From the NCBI GenBank assembly GCA_014804965.1, contig JAAUYU010000033.1, forward strand, positions 1-53,217: a stretch of DNA of 53,217 bases, given 5' to 3'. Under the pieces are notes generated by a model, which saw nothing but the letters and a program-made list of their open reading frames with translations, did not search any database and had not been told where the DNA came from. Position 1 is the first letter of the stretch. Every line of letters begins with the position of its first letter. Shown here one piece after another: positions 7,835-19,200 of this stretch. Source of the stretch: Desulfovibrio sp. Its GTDB lineage: Bacteria; Desulfobacterota; Desulfovibrionia; Desulfovibrionales; Desulfovibrionaceae. A program made the position numbers and the translations under genes.

Positions 7835-8725
7835 ATGCTGCCCGATATGCTGGTGGTCTGCAAGGCGCGCCATGCGAAAGCGCGCGCCCTCGGCCAGGAG
7901 GTGCTTGTCTGGCTCAAGAGCCGTGGCCTCGGCGCGCGCCTTTTTGAAGCCGGGGACCCGGCCATCGGCGCGGCAGACGCGCGGCCTTCGCGCTGCGTCA
8001 TCGTGCTCGGCGGCGACGGCACCATTCTCGGGGTTGCGCGGCGTTTCGCCTTCAGCGGTGTGCCGATTTTCGGCATCAATTTCGGGCGCGTGGGCTTTCT
8101 CACGAGCGCCGACCCCGCCAACTGGCGGGAACGCCTTGAGCGCGCGCTCGCGCCCGGTGCCCCGGTGCGGAGCTCCCTTGCCCTGCGCTGGCAGCTCGTC
8201 CGCAGCGGCGGCACGGTGAGCGAAGGGGTTGCCATCAATGATGTGGTGGTGGGTCGGGGGGCGCTGGCGCGTCTCGTGGGCCTCCATGTGAGCCTGGACG
8301 GCTGCCGCATGGGCATCCTGCGCTGTGACGGCCTTGTCTGCGCCACCCCGGTGGGAAGCTCCGGCTATTGCGCGTCCGCCGGGGGCCCGGTTCTGCACCC
8401 GTGCATGGACGCCATCGGCCTCACGCCCATCTGTCCCTGTCCGGGCCCGGTGTCGCCGCTGGTGCTGCCGGGGCGCGTGAGCTGCGCCGTGGGCATCGCC
8501 GCTTCGGCCGAGGCGTGGCTCACCGTGGACGGGCAGGAAGGTCAGGCGCTCATGGGCGGGGACGAAGTGGTGCTGACGGGCGCGCCGGACGGGGTGCGCT
8601 TTTTGGGCGGTGTGCGCTTTTTTGAGCGTTTGCGCGTGCGGGGCTTTGCCCTGGACGCCGAAGATTGCGGGAAGGGCGGCCCCGGAGAAGCGCGCCGCGA
8701 GGGGGAAGAAGATGGGTGCGTATGA
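7835..8725 (+). CDS. nadK: NAD kinase
   Basis: This enzyme of about 296 residues phosphorylates NAD to NADP using ATP. The catalytic GGDGT motif is present (Asp61), followed by [10 protein letters not shown] (usually NxGxLGFLT) and the glycine-rich [15 protein letters not shown] block. The start at 7835 is preferred over an in-frame ATG at 7811 because AGGAG (7821-7825) lies nine bases before it. Its 3' end overlaps the gatB start by 14 bases, so the two are co-translated. The acidic tail ([12 protein letters not shown]) is not part of the conserved fold. Confidence 0.93.
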   Translation: MLPDMLVVCKARHAKARALGQEVLVWLKSRGLGARLFEAGDPAIGAADARPSRCVIVLGGDGTILGVARRFAFSGVPIFGINFGRVGFLTSADPANWRERLERALAPGAPVRSSLALRWQLVRSGGTVSEGVAINDVVVGRGALARLVGLHVSLDGCRMGILRCDGLVCATPVGSSGYCASAGGPVLHPCMDAIGLTPICPCPGPVSPLVLPGRVSCAVGIAASAEAWLTVDGQEGQALMGGDEVVLTGAPDGVRFLGGVRFFERLRVRGFALDAEDCGKGGPGEARREGEEDGCV

Positions 8726-10157
8726 GGCGGTCATCGGCCTGGAAGTGCATGTGCAGCTTGCCACGGATTCCAAGCTGTTCTGTTCCTGCCCCAACAAGTT
8801 CGGGGCTGCGCCCAACACCAATGTGTGCGAGGTCTGCACCGGGATGCCGGGGGCGCTCCCCACGCCCAACCGCCGCGCCATCCAGTATGCGGCAACGGTG
8901 GGGCTGGCCGTCAACTGCACCGTCAACCGCAGTTCGCGCTTCGCCCGCAAGAACTATTTTTATCCCGATCTCCCCGCAGGCTACCAGATCTCCCAGTTCG
9001 AGCTCCCCATCTGCGAGCACGGCTGGCTTGAGGTGGATGCCGGGGAGGGCGCGCGCCGTATCGGCATCACCCGCATCCACATGGAGAACGACGCGGGCAA
9101 GAACATCCACGCCCCGGCCGAGAACGCGAGCTATGTGGACCTGAACCGCGCGGGGACACCTCTTGTGGAGATCGTCTCCGAGCCGGACATGCGCTCGGCG
9201 GCCGAGGCAGCGGCCTACCTCAAGGCCCTGCACGGCATCGTCACCTATCTCGGGGTGAGCGACGGCAACATGGAGGAGGGGAGCTTCCGCTGCGACGCCA
9301 ATGTGTCCATCCGGCCGCGGGGCGAGACGGCGCTCGGCACGCGCACCGAGCTCAAGAACCTCAATTCTTTCCGCAATGTGCAGCGGGCCATCGAGTACGA
9401 GATTTCCCGCCAGGAGGACATCCTCGAGGACGGCGGCACGGTGGTGCAGGAAACGCGGCTCTATGACGCGGCGAAAAACGTCACCGTGGCCATGCGCGGC
9501 AAGGAGGAGGCGCAGGATTACCGCTACTTCCCGGACCCGGACCTCCTGCCCGTAGTGATCGCGGAGGAGGAACTGGCCGCATGGAAGGACGCCCTGCCGG
9601 AGCTCCCGCGGGAGCGCGCGCGCCGCTTCGTGGAAATGACCGGCCTTCCCGCCGCCGAGGTGGAAGTGCTGGTGCAGACGAAGGGCCTCGCCGACTTTTT
9701 TGAGGCAGCCTGCGCCGGGGCCGAGCCGCGCAAGGTGGCGGCCCTCATCCTCGGGCCGCTTTTGCGCGAGTGCAATGCGCGGGGCGTTGCGCCCTCGCCG
9801 GACCTGTGCCTGGACGTGTGGAAGATGAAGCCCGAGGCCCTGGGGGCGCTCGCGCGCGTCATCGACGAGGGGCTCATCAGCGCCAAGATAGCCGCGGACA
9901 TCTTCGGCGACCTCTTCACGAGCGGCGTCATGCCCGAGGACTATGTGAAGGAAAAGGGCCTTGCGCAGATTTCCGATTCCGGCGCGCTGGAGGCGGCCGT
10001 GGATGGCGTCATCGCCGCCAATCCCGCGGAGGTCGAAGCCTATCGCGGCGGCAAGACCAAGCTCATGAGCTTCTTTGTGGGCCAGGTGATGCGGGCCACC
10101 AAGGGCAAGGCCAATCCGGCGCTCGTCAACCAGCTGCTCGCCAAAAAGCTCGCCTGA
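8712..10157 (+). CDS. gatB: Aspartyl/glutamyl-tRNA amidotransferase subunit B
   Basis: This 481-residue subunit of GatCAB amidates misacylated Glu-tRNA(Gln) or Asp-tRNA(Asn). It starts [13 protein letters not shown] and has the zinc cysteines in FCSCPNKF and CEVCTGMPG, then [23 protein letters not shown] and [15 protein letters not shown], all hallmarks of the family. The C-terminal helical and YqeY-like tail (from about residue 330) contacts tRNA. GatA and GatC are not in the window. It converges on the unknown gene at 10168 with only ten bases between stops. Confidence 0.97.
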   Translation: MGAYEAVIGLEVHVQLATDSKLFCSCPNKFGAAPNTNVCEVCTGMPGALPTPNRRAIQYAATVGLAVNCTVNRSSRFARKNYFYPDLPAGYQISQFELPICEHGWLEVDAGEGARRIGITRIHMENDAGKNIHAPAENASYVDLNRAGTPLVEIVSEPDMRSAAEAAAYLKALHGIVTYLGVSDGNMEEGSFRCDANVSIRPRGETALGTRTELKNLNSFRNVQRAIEYEISRQEDILEDGGTVVQETRLYDAAKNVTVAMRGKEEAQDYRYFPDPDLLPVVIAEEELAAWKDALPELPRERARRFVEMTGLPAAEVEVLVQTKGLADFFEAACAGAEPRKVAALILGPLLRECNARGVAPSPDLCLDVWKMKPEALGALARVIDEGLISAKIAADIFGDLFTSGVMPEDYVKEKGLAQISDSGALEAAVDGVIAANPAEVEAYRGGKTKLMSFFVGQVMRATKGKANPALVNQLLAKKLA

Positions 10158-10167
10158 GGGGCGGGCG

Positions 10168-11397
10168 CTACACGCTGAGATTGAGCCCGGAAAGCAGGGA
10201 AAGATTGCCGCCGGAATAGGCCCCGAAATAGGAGCTGGCGCTGCCGGAATCCGCCCACCAGGAGGCCATGGACTCGATCTGGATGCGCTTGCGCATATCC
10301 GAGGGCGCAAGCTGCATGGCCTTGCGGGCGTCGTCGATGCCCGAGAGCGTCTCGATTTGGCGGTATTTTTTGACGAGGTCGGGATTTTCGTCAAAAAAGC
10401 GCTGCACCTTGTCGCGGTCCGGGTGGTCGCTGACCACGGTAAGGCTGCCGTCGTCGCCGATCTGGATGGAAAAGCTGATATTGGGGTCAACGCCCAGGCT
10501 GTCGAGGCCCGTGGCGAGCTTTTTGCCCGTGGCGCTGTTCTGGTCGAGCGCCGTCTGCACCTTGCTGAGCGCACCATTATTGACGCTCACCTGCAGATTG
10601 CCTTCCTTGCCGAGGCGCAGGCTTACGTCCGAGGTCTCCAGATTCCGCTTGCCGAGCTCCTCCTTGAGGGCGTCGGCGAGTTCGGGATTGTCCTGCAACC
10701 ACTGGTTGATGGAGGCCCCAGCATCGGGGCTGCCCTTGACCGCGAGATTCCCCTCCGCATCAAAACCGAATTCCAGGGGCGTCTCGAGGGACACGCCGAG
10801 CTTTTCAATGCCCGCGCGCAGATCCTTCGTCAAATCCGCCTTGCCGTCCAGCGCGGACTGAAGGCCGCTCGCCGCCGTGTTGACCACGCTCATCCGGCCG
10901 CTTGAGCTCAGGCGGAACTCCACGGCAGAGTCGGCATCCACGCCTGCCTCGGTCAGGGAAGCGCGCAAATCCTTGCCGAAGGAGGGATTGGCGTCGAGCC
11001 ACGCCTGGGCGGCCTTGCGGTCCGCGGCATTGGACCCAATCGCCGAAATCTTGCCATCCTTGTCCAGCGAAAAGCTGAGACCTGAAAGGTCGCTGATGCC
11101 CGTTTCGGCGAGGCCTGCCTTGACGGCCTGGCTGAACTCGCTCTGGAGCTGCTCCCTGTAGCGGGTAATCTGGCTGAAGGTCACGCGGCTGTTGGACGAG
11201 ACGCCCATGGCGTCCATGGCATACTTGGTGAGCTCCACCATGCTCGAAATCTGGTTCGTCATGGAGGAACCGCTGAAAAGCGAGCTCAGGCTGTTGGCCG
11301 CGGAGCTCTTGGCCGTTTCGGAGCCGGTGCTTTTCAGTTGCTGGCCCTGCCACTGGAACAGAACGTCACGATAGTTGCCGATGCCGGAAATACTCAT
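10168..11397 (-). CDS. Unknown protein built of five ~50-residue repeats
   Basis: This 409-residue soluble protein has no signal peptide or membrane helix; I do not recognise the family. Residues 1-80 are serine-rich (SISGIGNYRDVLFQWQGQ). From about residue 85 to 345 there are five diverged units. Each has a helix, a G-(V/I)-containing turn, a strand pair around D-x-(D/E/S)-G-x-(L/I/M)-x-(V/I), and a helix often ending LDANP/LQDNPEL/FDENPDL. A tryptophan/glycine/serine-rich tail (SMASWWADSGSASSYFG) ends it. ATG at 11397 has GGAG nearby. A close sigma-54 consensus lies about 90-105 bases upstream. N-terminal style and sigma-54 control suggest a cell-surface or motility-linked role, but that is speculation. 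Confidence 0.8.
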   Translation of the reverse strand: MSISGIGNYRDVLFQWQGQQLKSTGSETAKSSAANSLSSLFSGSSMTNQISSMVELTKYAMDAMGVSSNSRVTFSQITRYREQLQSEFSQAVKAGLAETGISDLSGLSFSLDKDGKISAIGSNAADRKAAQAWLDANPSFGKDLRASLTEAGVDADSAVEFRLSSSGRMSVVNTAASGLQSALDGKADLTKDLRAGIEKLGVSLETPLEFGFDAEGNLAVKGSPDAGASINQWLQDNPELADALKEELGKRNLETSDVSLRLGKEGNLQVSVNNGALSKVQTALDQNSATGKKLATGLDSLGVDPNISFSIQIGDDGSLTVVSDHPDRDKVQRFFDENPDLVKKYRQIETLSGIDDARKAMQLAPSDMRKRIQIESMASWWADSGSASSYFGAYSGGNLSLLSGLNLSV

Positions 11398-11487
11398 GGG
11401 GACTCCAGGAAGTTTTTGCCGCCGCAGGCGCCGGGGCAGGGGAAAAATGCCTCCCCAGCGGCAGGTGCGGTGCTGCACCCGTTTTTA

Positions 11488-11503
11488 TGCAGGTATCGTG
11501 CCA
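11488..11503 (-). promoter_or_regulatory. Sigma-54 (RpoN) promoter for the repeat protein
   Basis: On the minus strand the sequence is TGGCACG, four bases, then CTGCA (11503 down to 11488). This matches the -24/-12 consensus TGGCACG-N4-TTGCA at all but one position, with the required GG-N10-GC spacing. It predicts a start near 11477 and a leader of about 80 bases before the ATG at 11397. Sigma-54 promoters need an enhancer-binding activator, which is not visible here. Confidence 0.75.
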
Positions 11504-11569
11504 TATCGGCAGCCGTCCTTTGCGGGGCTGTGATGGACAGGGCAGGCGAAATAGGCTACATCACGGGAC

Positions 11570-12568
<999 letters not shown>

Positions 12569-14931
12569 CACCCTGGCGCTTATCCGTGCGCTCAAGGCGC
12601 GCCATCACTGCGGCTGGGGCATCTGGGCGCTGGTCGGGACACTGCTCTTTCTTTCGCTCCTCGCGGGGGCGAATTTCGAGACGGCCCACCGCCTCTATGT
12701 GGCCGGTCAGGTGGCGGAAAGCGACGTCATTGCCGACCGGGACCTGCTCGTGGAGGACACCCAGGCCACCAAGGCGCGCAGGAAGCAGGTGCTGTCGCTC
12801 CAGCCGCCTGTCTATGACCTGAGCATCGAACCCTATACGCAATTCCAGAACCGCATTCTGGAGATTCTGCGTGCCCTCAACAGCGGCCCGGAACATAGGA
12901 ACTCCCCCGAGCTCCAGCGACTCATCGAGGAAGTGACGGTCCCGGTGGCCGACGAGGTGCTGCCCGAGCTCTCGCGCCGCGAGGTCCAGACCTATCTTCT
13001 GAAGAAGCTGCTGCCCCAGATACGGGAGCAGCTCGCCGAGGGCCTTGTCTGGGACATCCGCGCGGCCCGCGTGGGACATTCCGGCATCGTCATCCGCAAC
13101 CTGGACGCCAATACCGAAGCCTTGAGGCCGGATGTGCGCTCGCTCCCGGACGCCCAGTCGTTCCTCGCCGAGATTTCCGCCCAGCTTCGTGAAGCACCGG
13201 AGCTCAATCCCCAGTCACGCCGGGCCATCAATATCCTCCTTTCCGCCACCATGCCTGCCTCGCTCACGCTCAACCGCGAGGCCACGCAAAAGCGCAGCGC
13301 GGATGTGGTGGCCTCCGTGGCCCCGGTCTATTACCAGATACAGAAGGGCGAGCTCGTCATGCGCCGTGGCGAGCGCGCGAGCCGCGAGCAGCAGATCAAG
13401 ATGCAGGCCCTTTACAATTCCGCGGCCGCCCCCATGCGCTGGGAGACGGCGGGCGGGGCCTTCCTCTGCTCGCTGCTGCTCGCCGTGGGCTTTTTCGTGG
13501 CCCCCAGCGGGCGCCCGGGCACGCCCTTGCGCAAGAAGGACATGCTGCTCATTTCCCTCGTGCTGCTGCTCTTCGGCATCGGGGCCAAGTGCGTCTGGCT
13601 GCTGGGGCTGCGCCTCGACAGCCCGAACCTTATCAACGCCTTTGCCATCGCCTATCCCGTGGCCGGCTCCGTGGGACTTGTGGCCATGGTTTTCGCGGCG
13701 CGGCGCTACTGCACCATGGGGCTTTTGCTCTCCTTCTTCTGCATGCTCATGTTCCAGGAGGGCATTGCGCTCTTCATCTATTATTTCCTCGGCGGGATGC
13801 TCGCCACCTGGCTTGTGACCAGCGCCCAGAACCGGCAGGACGTGGTGTGGAGCGTGGTCCCGCTCTCGCTGGGGCTGCTCATCGTCTGGGCGGGCATGGC
13901 GCTCCTCGCGCAGACGGCGCCCATTCTCATGCCGGTGCAGATGATTGCCGTGCTCATAAGCTCCCTTCTGTCGCTCATCCTGCTCTTTGCCGTGAGCCCG
14001 GTGCTGGAGATGGCCTTCGGCTACAGCACGCGCTTCCGCCTCATGGAGCTCATGAGCCTCGAGCAGCCCCTGATGCAGGAAATCATGGTCTCCATGCCGG
14101 GAACCTACCACCACTCGCTCGTGGTGGCCAACATGGTGGAGGCCGGGGCCAAGGCCATCGGGGCCAACAGCCTGCTGTGCAAGGTGGCGGCGCTTTACCA
14201 TGACGCGGGCAAGCTCACCTATCCCGACTATTTCATCGAAAACCAGTTCGGCGCGCCCAATAAGCACGACAAGCTCGCGCCCTCCATGAGCGCGCTCGTG
14301 CTGCTCTCGCACGTCAAGAAGGGCACGGAGCTCGCCCAGCGCTACAACCTGGGCCTGGAAATCTGCGACATCATCCGCCAGCACCACGGCACGCGCCTCA
14401 TGCGCTATTTTTACCAGAAGGCGCTGGACCTCGGCGAAAAGCCGCAGGAATCGGACTACAGCTATCCGGGCCCGCGCCCGCAGACCAAGGAGGCGGCCAT
14501 CCTCATGCTGGCCGACTCCGTGGAGGCGAGCAGCCGCACCCTCACGGACCCAACGCCCGCGCGCATCAAGAGCCATATCGATGCCATCATCAAGGGCATC
14601 TTCGCCGAAGGGCAGCTGGATGAATCCGAGCTCACCTTCAAGGACCTGCACTACCTGAGCGAGAATTTCCAGCGCATCCTCACGGGCATCTTCCACCAGC
14701 GCATCACCTATCCGGATGCCAAGAAATCCGGGCAGGACGCCAATCGCAAGCCGGAAGAAAACCATGAGGCGAAGCATGGCGCAGGCGCGGAGACACCCAA
14801 GGCCACGACAAGCCGCGAGAACGCGCGGCCGCCGGAAGGGGCTGCGCCCGCGGCGGAGAAAGCCCCGCCACTGCCCCAGGCGCCAATGGCCGGGGAGAAG
14901 CCCATTGCGCTCTGAGCGCCGGACCGCGGGT

Positions 14932-15390
14932 ATGGCGGAAGCCAAACGCCGGAGCCCGACGCCCCCGGTGACGATCGTGGTGCGGCATGGCGGGGCGGCG
15001 TGGCTCTGCCCGCTGGACAGGCGGGAGCTCAGGCGGGCGCTCTCTGCCATGTGCGCGGCCGCAGGGCCCCTCGGGCATCCTGTGGCGGGCGTGGACCTTT
15101 ACCTCATTACCGACACTGACATGGCCGGGGCCAATGCCCGGCATCTTGGCTCCATGGGGCCCACCAACGTGCTTTCCTTTCCCGGCGCTCCCGGCATGGC
15201 CGGGACGCTCCTGCTCTCGCCGGATACCCTTGAGCGGGAATGTCTCCTCTACGGGCAGGAGCCGGTGGAGCACCTGCTGCGCCTGCTCGCCCACGGCATG
15301 GGCCATCTTGCCGGGCTTGACCACGGGCCGGAAATGGATGCGCTCTGCTCCGCCCTTGAGGCGGCGGCTGAAACCGGGCTTGCCCTGTGA
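14932..15390 (+). CDS. ybeY: Endoribonuclease YbeY, rRNA maturation factor
   Basis: This 152-residue zinc metalloprotein has the family signature as HGMGHLAGLDH (His121, His125, His131), and GPTNVLSFP precedes it. It processes the 3' end of 16S rRNA and takes part in ribosome quality control. The start at 14932 (MAEAKRRSP) is selected because upstream codons in the same frame overlap the pgpH tail and are not family-like. It is the third gene of the ybeZ-pgpH-ybeY-birA run, with a 16-base gap behind pgpH and 11 bases before birA. Confidence 0.92.
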   Translation: MAEAKRRSPTPPVTIVVRHGGAAWLCPLDRRELRRALSAMCAAAGPLGHPVAGVDLYLITDTDMAGANARHLGSMGPTNVLSFPGAPGMAGTLLLSPDTLERECLLYGQEPVEHLLRLLAHGMGHLAGLDHGPEMDALCSALEAAAETGLAL

Positions 15391-15401
15391 CGGGGGGAGC
15401 G

Positions 15402-16172
15402 ATGTCCTCCGAATTGACGGGAGCCCACAGCCCGCGGGTCTTTGCCTTTGCCGAAGTCGCTTCGGCTCTGGATACGGCCTTCGAGCTCGCGCAGGAAGGT
15501 CGCCTCAATACTTGGGACAGCGTGCTTGCTGAGAGCCAGACCGCCGGCCGCGGGCAGTTGCGGCGGCATTGGCACTCGCCCCCCGGCAATATCTACGCCG
15601 CCCTGCGCCTTCCCGTTTCGCCGCCCTTTGACGGCGGGGCCGCGGCCACGGCAGTGGGCGTGCTGGCCGCCGAGGCCCTGGAGGCGCTCGGCTGGGGCGC
15701 GGCCATCAAGTGGCCCAATGACCTCATTCTCGAAAGCGCAGCCGGGCCGCGCAAGGTCGCGGGCATCCTGCTGGAGGAACGGGGCGGCGTCCTGCTCGCG
15801 GGCATCGGCGTCAATGTCGCTTCAAGGCCCCCGCAAGACGCATTACGGGCGGAAGCCGCGCTTGCGGCGACGTGCCTCGCCGAAAACGCTTCCGGCCGCC
15901 CTGTGCCATCGGCGGCGGAGCTGTGGGCGCGCCTTGTAAGTCACATGGTTTCTGCGTACACTGACGCGCGCATTTTCGCGCGCACCTGGCGCGGCCGCGC
16001 CGAGGCGCGCCTCCTCTGGCTGGGGAGACTCGTCACCGTCATCGACGGGGAGGAGGCGCTGGCAGGGCGCCTCGCGGGCCTCTGGCCATCCGGGGGCCTG
16101 CGCCTCGTGACGCAGAAGGGCGCGCTGGAATGCACCGGGGGGAGCCTCCGGCCCCGTGACGGGGCGAAGTGA
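15402..16172 (+). CDS. birA: Biotin-[acetyl-CoA-carboxylase] ligase
   Basis: This protein of about 256 residues joins biotin to acceptor lysines through biotinyl-AMP. Seen motifs are GRGQLRRHWHSPPGNIY (biotin/AMP loop; the usual form is GRGRxGRxW), IKWPNDLIL and KVAGILLEE, with GIGVNV. It lacks the N-terminal helix-turn-helix of E. coli BirA, so it is a ligase without repressor function. ATG at 15402 has GGGGGGAG just upstream; a GTG at 15387 overlapping the ybeY stop is an alternative. It lies 70 bases before pyruvate carboxylase, whose biotin domain is the evident local substrate. Confidence 0.93.
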   Translation: MSSELTGAHSPRVFAFAEVASALDTAFELAQEGRLNTWDSVLAESQTAGRGQLRRHWHSPPGNIYAALRLPVSPPFDGGAAATAVGVLAAEALEALGWGAAIKWPNDLILESAAGPRKVAGILLEERGGVLLAGIGVNVASRPPQDALRAEAALAATCLAENASGRPVPSAAELWARLVSHMVSAYTDARIFARTWRGRAEARLLWLGRLVTVIDGEEALAGRLAGLWPSGGLRLVTQKGALECTGGSLRPRDGAK

Positions 16173-16242
16173 CGCGCAAGGGCCCGCGCCTGCAACGCGC
16201 CCGGCCGGGATACATGGTCCTTACGGAAACAGAGGGAAAGGG

Positions 16243-19200
16243 ATGGGCAGAAAAACATTCGCCGACGTGCAGGAATTTCTCAAGGGCAAGGTCATACTCG
16301 TGGCAAATCGGGGCATCCCTGCCCGGCGTATCTGTCGCTCCATCCGCGAACGCTTTGACGCAGTGGCCGCCATGACCGCCACGGACGTGGACAAGACCGC
16401 CCCCGCGGCCGCCACCGCACAGGAGCTCATCCTGCTCGGCAATGAGCCGCGCGCTTATCTCGACATCGACGCCATCATCGACAAGGCCAAGCGCCGCGGT
16501 GTGGTCGGCATCCATCCCGGCTGGGGCTTCGCCTCCGAGGACACGCGTTTCCCTCAGCGCTGCAAGGAGGCGGGCATCACCTTTATCGGGGCCACCGCCG
16601 AGGCAATGAACCTCCTCGGCAACAAGGTGCAGGCCCGCGCCGTGGCGCGCAAGCTGGGCATCCCGGTGGTTCCCGGCTCCGACGGCGCGGTGGACATTGC
16701 CACGGCCCGCCAGCTCATCAAGGAGATCGGCCTTCCCATCATGCTCAAGGCCGAGGGCGGGGGCGGCGGCCGCGGCATCTTCGCCATCCACAACGAGGCG
16801 GAGCTGGAGGACGCCTTTTTCAAGGCCTCCTCCATGGCCCAGGCCTCCTTCGGCAATCCGCGCCTTTTTGTGGAAAAGTTCCTGGCCGATGTGCGGCATA
16901 TCGAAATCCAGGTCATTGCCGACATGTACGGCAATGTGTTCGCCTTTGACGAGCGCGACTGCACGGTGCAGCGCAACCACCAGAAGCTCATCGAGATCAC
17001 GCCGTCGCCCTGGCCCGGCGTGACGCCGGAATTGCGCGAGCGCCTCAAGGACTATGCGCGCCGCCTCGTGCGCGATGTGGGCTATCATTCGCTCGCCACG
17101 GTGGAATTTCTCATCACGCCTGATGGCGAACCCTACCTTATCGAGGTCAACACCCGCCTGCAGGTGGAGCACGGCATCACCGAATGTCGCTACGGCATCG
17201 ACCTCGTGGAGGAGCAGATCGCCGTGGCCTTCGGCGCGGAGCTGCGCTACCGCGAGTCCGAGCTTCTGCCCACTTACAGCGCCATGCAGGTGCGCATCAA
17301 CTGCGAGAACCCGCAGGACAATTTCGCACCCAATTCGGGCCTCATTTCCCGCTATGTCTCGCCCGGCGGCCCGGGCGTACGGCTCGACTCCAACATCAGC
17401 GCGGGTTACGAGTTCCCGGCCAACTACGATTCTGCGGGTTCGCTGCTCATCGCCTTTTCCCATGACTGGGAAAAGACCCTCGGCATCATGGACCGCGCGC
17501 TCGGCGAATATGTCATCGGCGGCATCAAGACCACCATTCCCTTCTTCCGCAAGGTCATCAAGCAGCCGGAGTTCCGCCGCGGCGAGATCAACACCAACTT
17601 CATCGCCGACCACCCGGAGCTCATGCACTATACGGACATCGCGCCGGAAGGGGAGCGGCTCGCGCGCCTCGTGGCCGAGATTTCGGCCAAAGGCTACAAT
17701 CCCTATGTGCAGCTCGGCGAATACCGCTCCATAACCACCCCGGCCCTCGGGCCTTTCGCCCCGGTGCTGCCGCCCATCAGCCCCTCGGTGCGGCGCAGGC
17801 CCTCCCCCTATCCGCACGGGGACAGGCTCGCCACCCTCGACTATATCCGCGACTCGGACTACATCCACTTTACGGACACCACGCCGCGCGACTTCACGCA
17901 GTCCAATTCCGGCAACCGCTTCCGCCTTGCCGAGGACCGGCTCATCGGCCCCTATCTCGACAATGTGGGCTATTTCTCCATCGAGAACGGCGGCGGCGCC
18001 CACTTCCATGTGGCCATGCTCGGCAACATGACCTATCCCTTCACCGAAGCGCGGGAGTGGAACCAGTTCGCGCCCAAGACCTTCAAGCAGCTTCTCGTGC
18101 GCTCCACCAATGTGCTCGGCTATACGCCGCAGCCGCGCAACCTCATGCGCGCCACGGGCGAGATGATCTGCGACTGCTACCAGGTGGTGCGCTGTTTCGA
18201 CTTCCTCAACCATGTGGAGAACATGCGGCCGCTGGCCGAAGTGGTGCTCTCGCGCAAGGACGTCATCTTCGAGCCCGCCATCTCCCTTTCGTGGACCAAG
18301 GGCTTCGACATCCCGCACTATGTGGACGTGGCCCGGGCCATGATCGACATGTCCGCCGACATCATGGGTGTGGACCGGAAGGTGGCCGTCCGCAACATCA
18401 TCCTCGGCCTCAAGGACATGGCCGGCGTGTGCCCGCCCCGTTTCATGACCGAGCTTGTGACGGCCCTGCGCAAGGAGTGGCCCGAGCTTGTGCTCCACTA
18501 CCACCGCCACTACACGGACGGCCTCTTCGTGCCCGCCGTGGGCGCGGCGGCCAAGGCGGGCGCGCATATCCTCGACGTGGGCCTCGGCGCGGCCGTGCGC
18601 TCCTACGGGCAGGGCGACGTGCTCTCCACCATGGCCTACCTCGAGGACGAGCTGGGCCTCAAGTGTCACTTGAACAAAGAGGCCATCCGCGACGCCAACT
18701 TCGTCTGCAAGCAGATCATGCCCTATTATGACCGCTATTGCGCGCCGTACTTCCAGGGCATCGACCATGACGTCACCCTGCACGGGATGCCCGGCGGGGC
18801 CACTTCCTCCTCGCAGGAAGGGGCCATGAAGCAGGGCTATATCCACCTTTTGCCCTATATGCTCAAGTTCCTCGAGGGCAGCCGCCAGATCGTGCGCTAC
18901 CATGACGTGACGCCGGGCTCGCAAATCACCTGGAATACGGCCTTTCTGGCCGTGACGGGCGCGTGGAAGCGCGGCGGCGAGGAAGAGGTGCGCTACCTTC
19001 TCGAAGTGTTGGGGGAGGTGACGCGCACGCCCGAGGCCGAGCTTTCGCCCGAGATGCGAAAGGCGCGCCTCTCTATCTATCAGGATTGCAACGACGCCTT
19101 CCGCAACCTGCTTTTGGGCAAGTTCGGTAGGCTCCCGCTGGGCTTCCCGGCCGACTGGGTCTATGAAAGCGCTTTCGGCACGGACTGGAAGGCCGCCATT

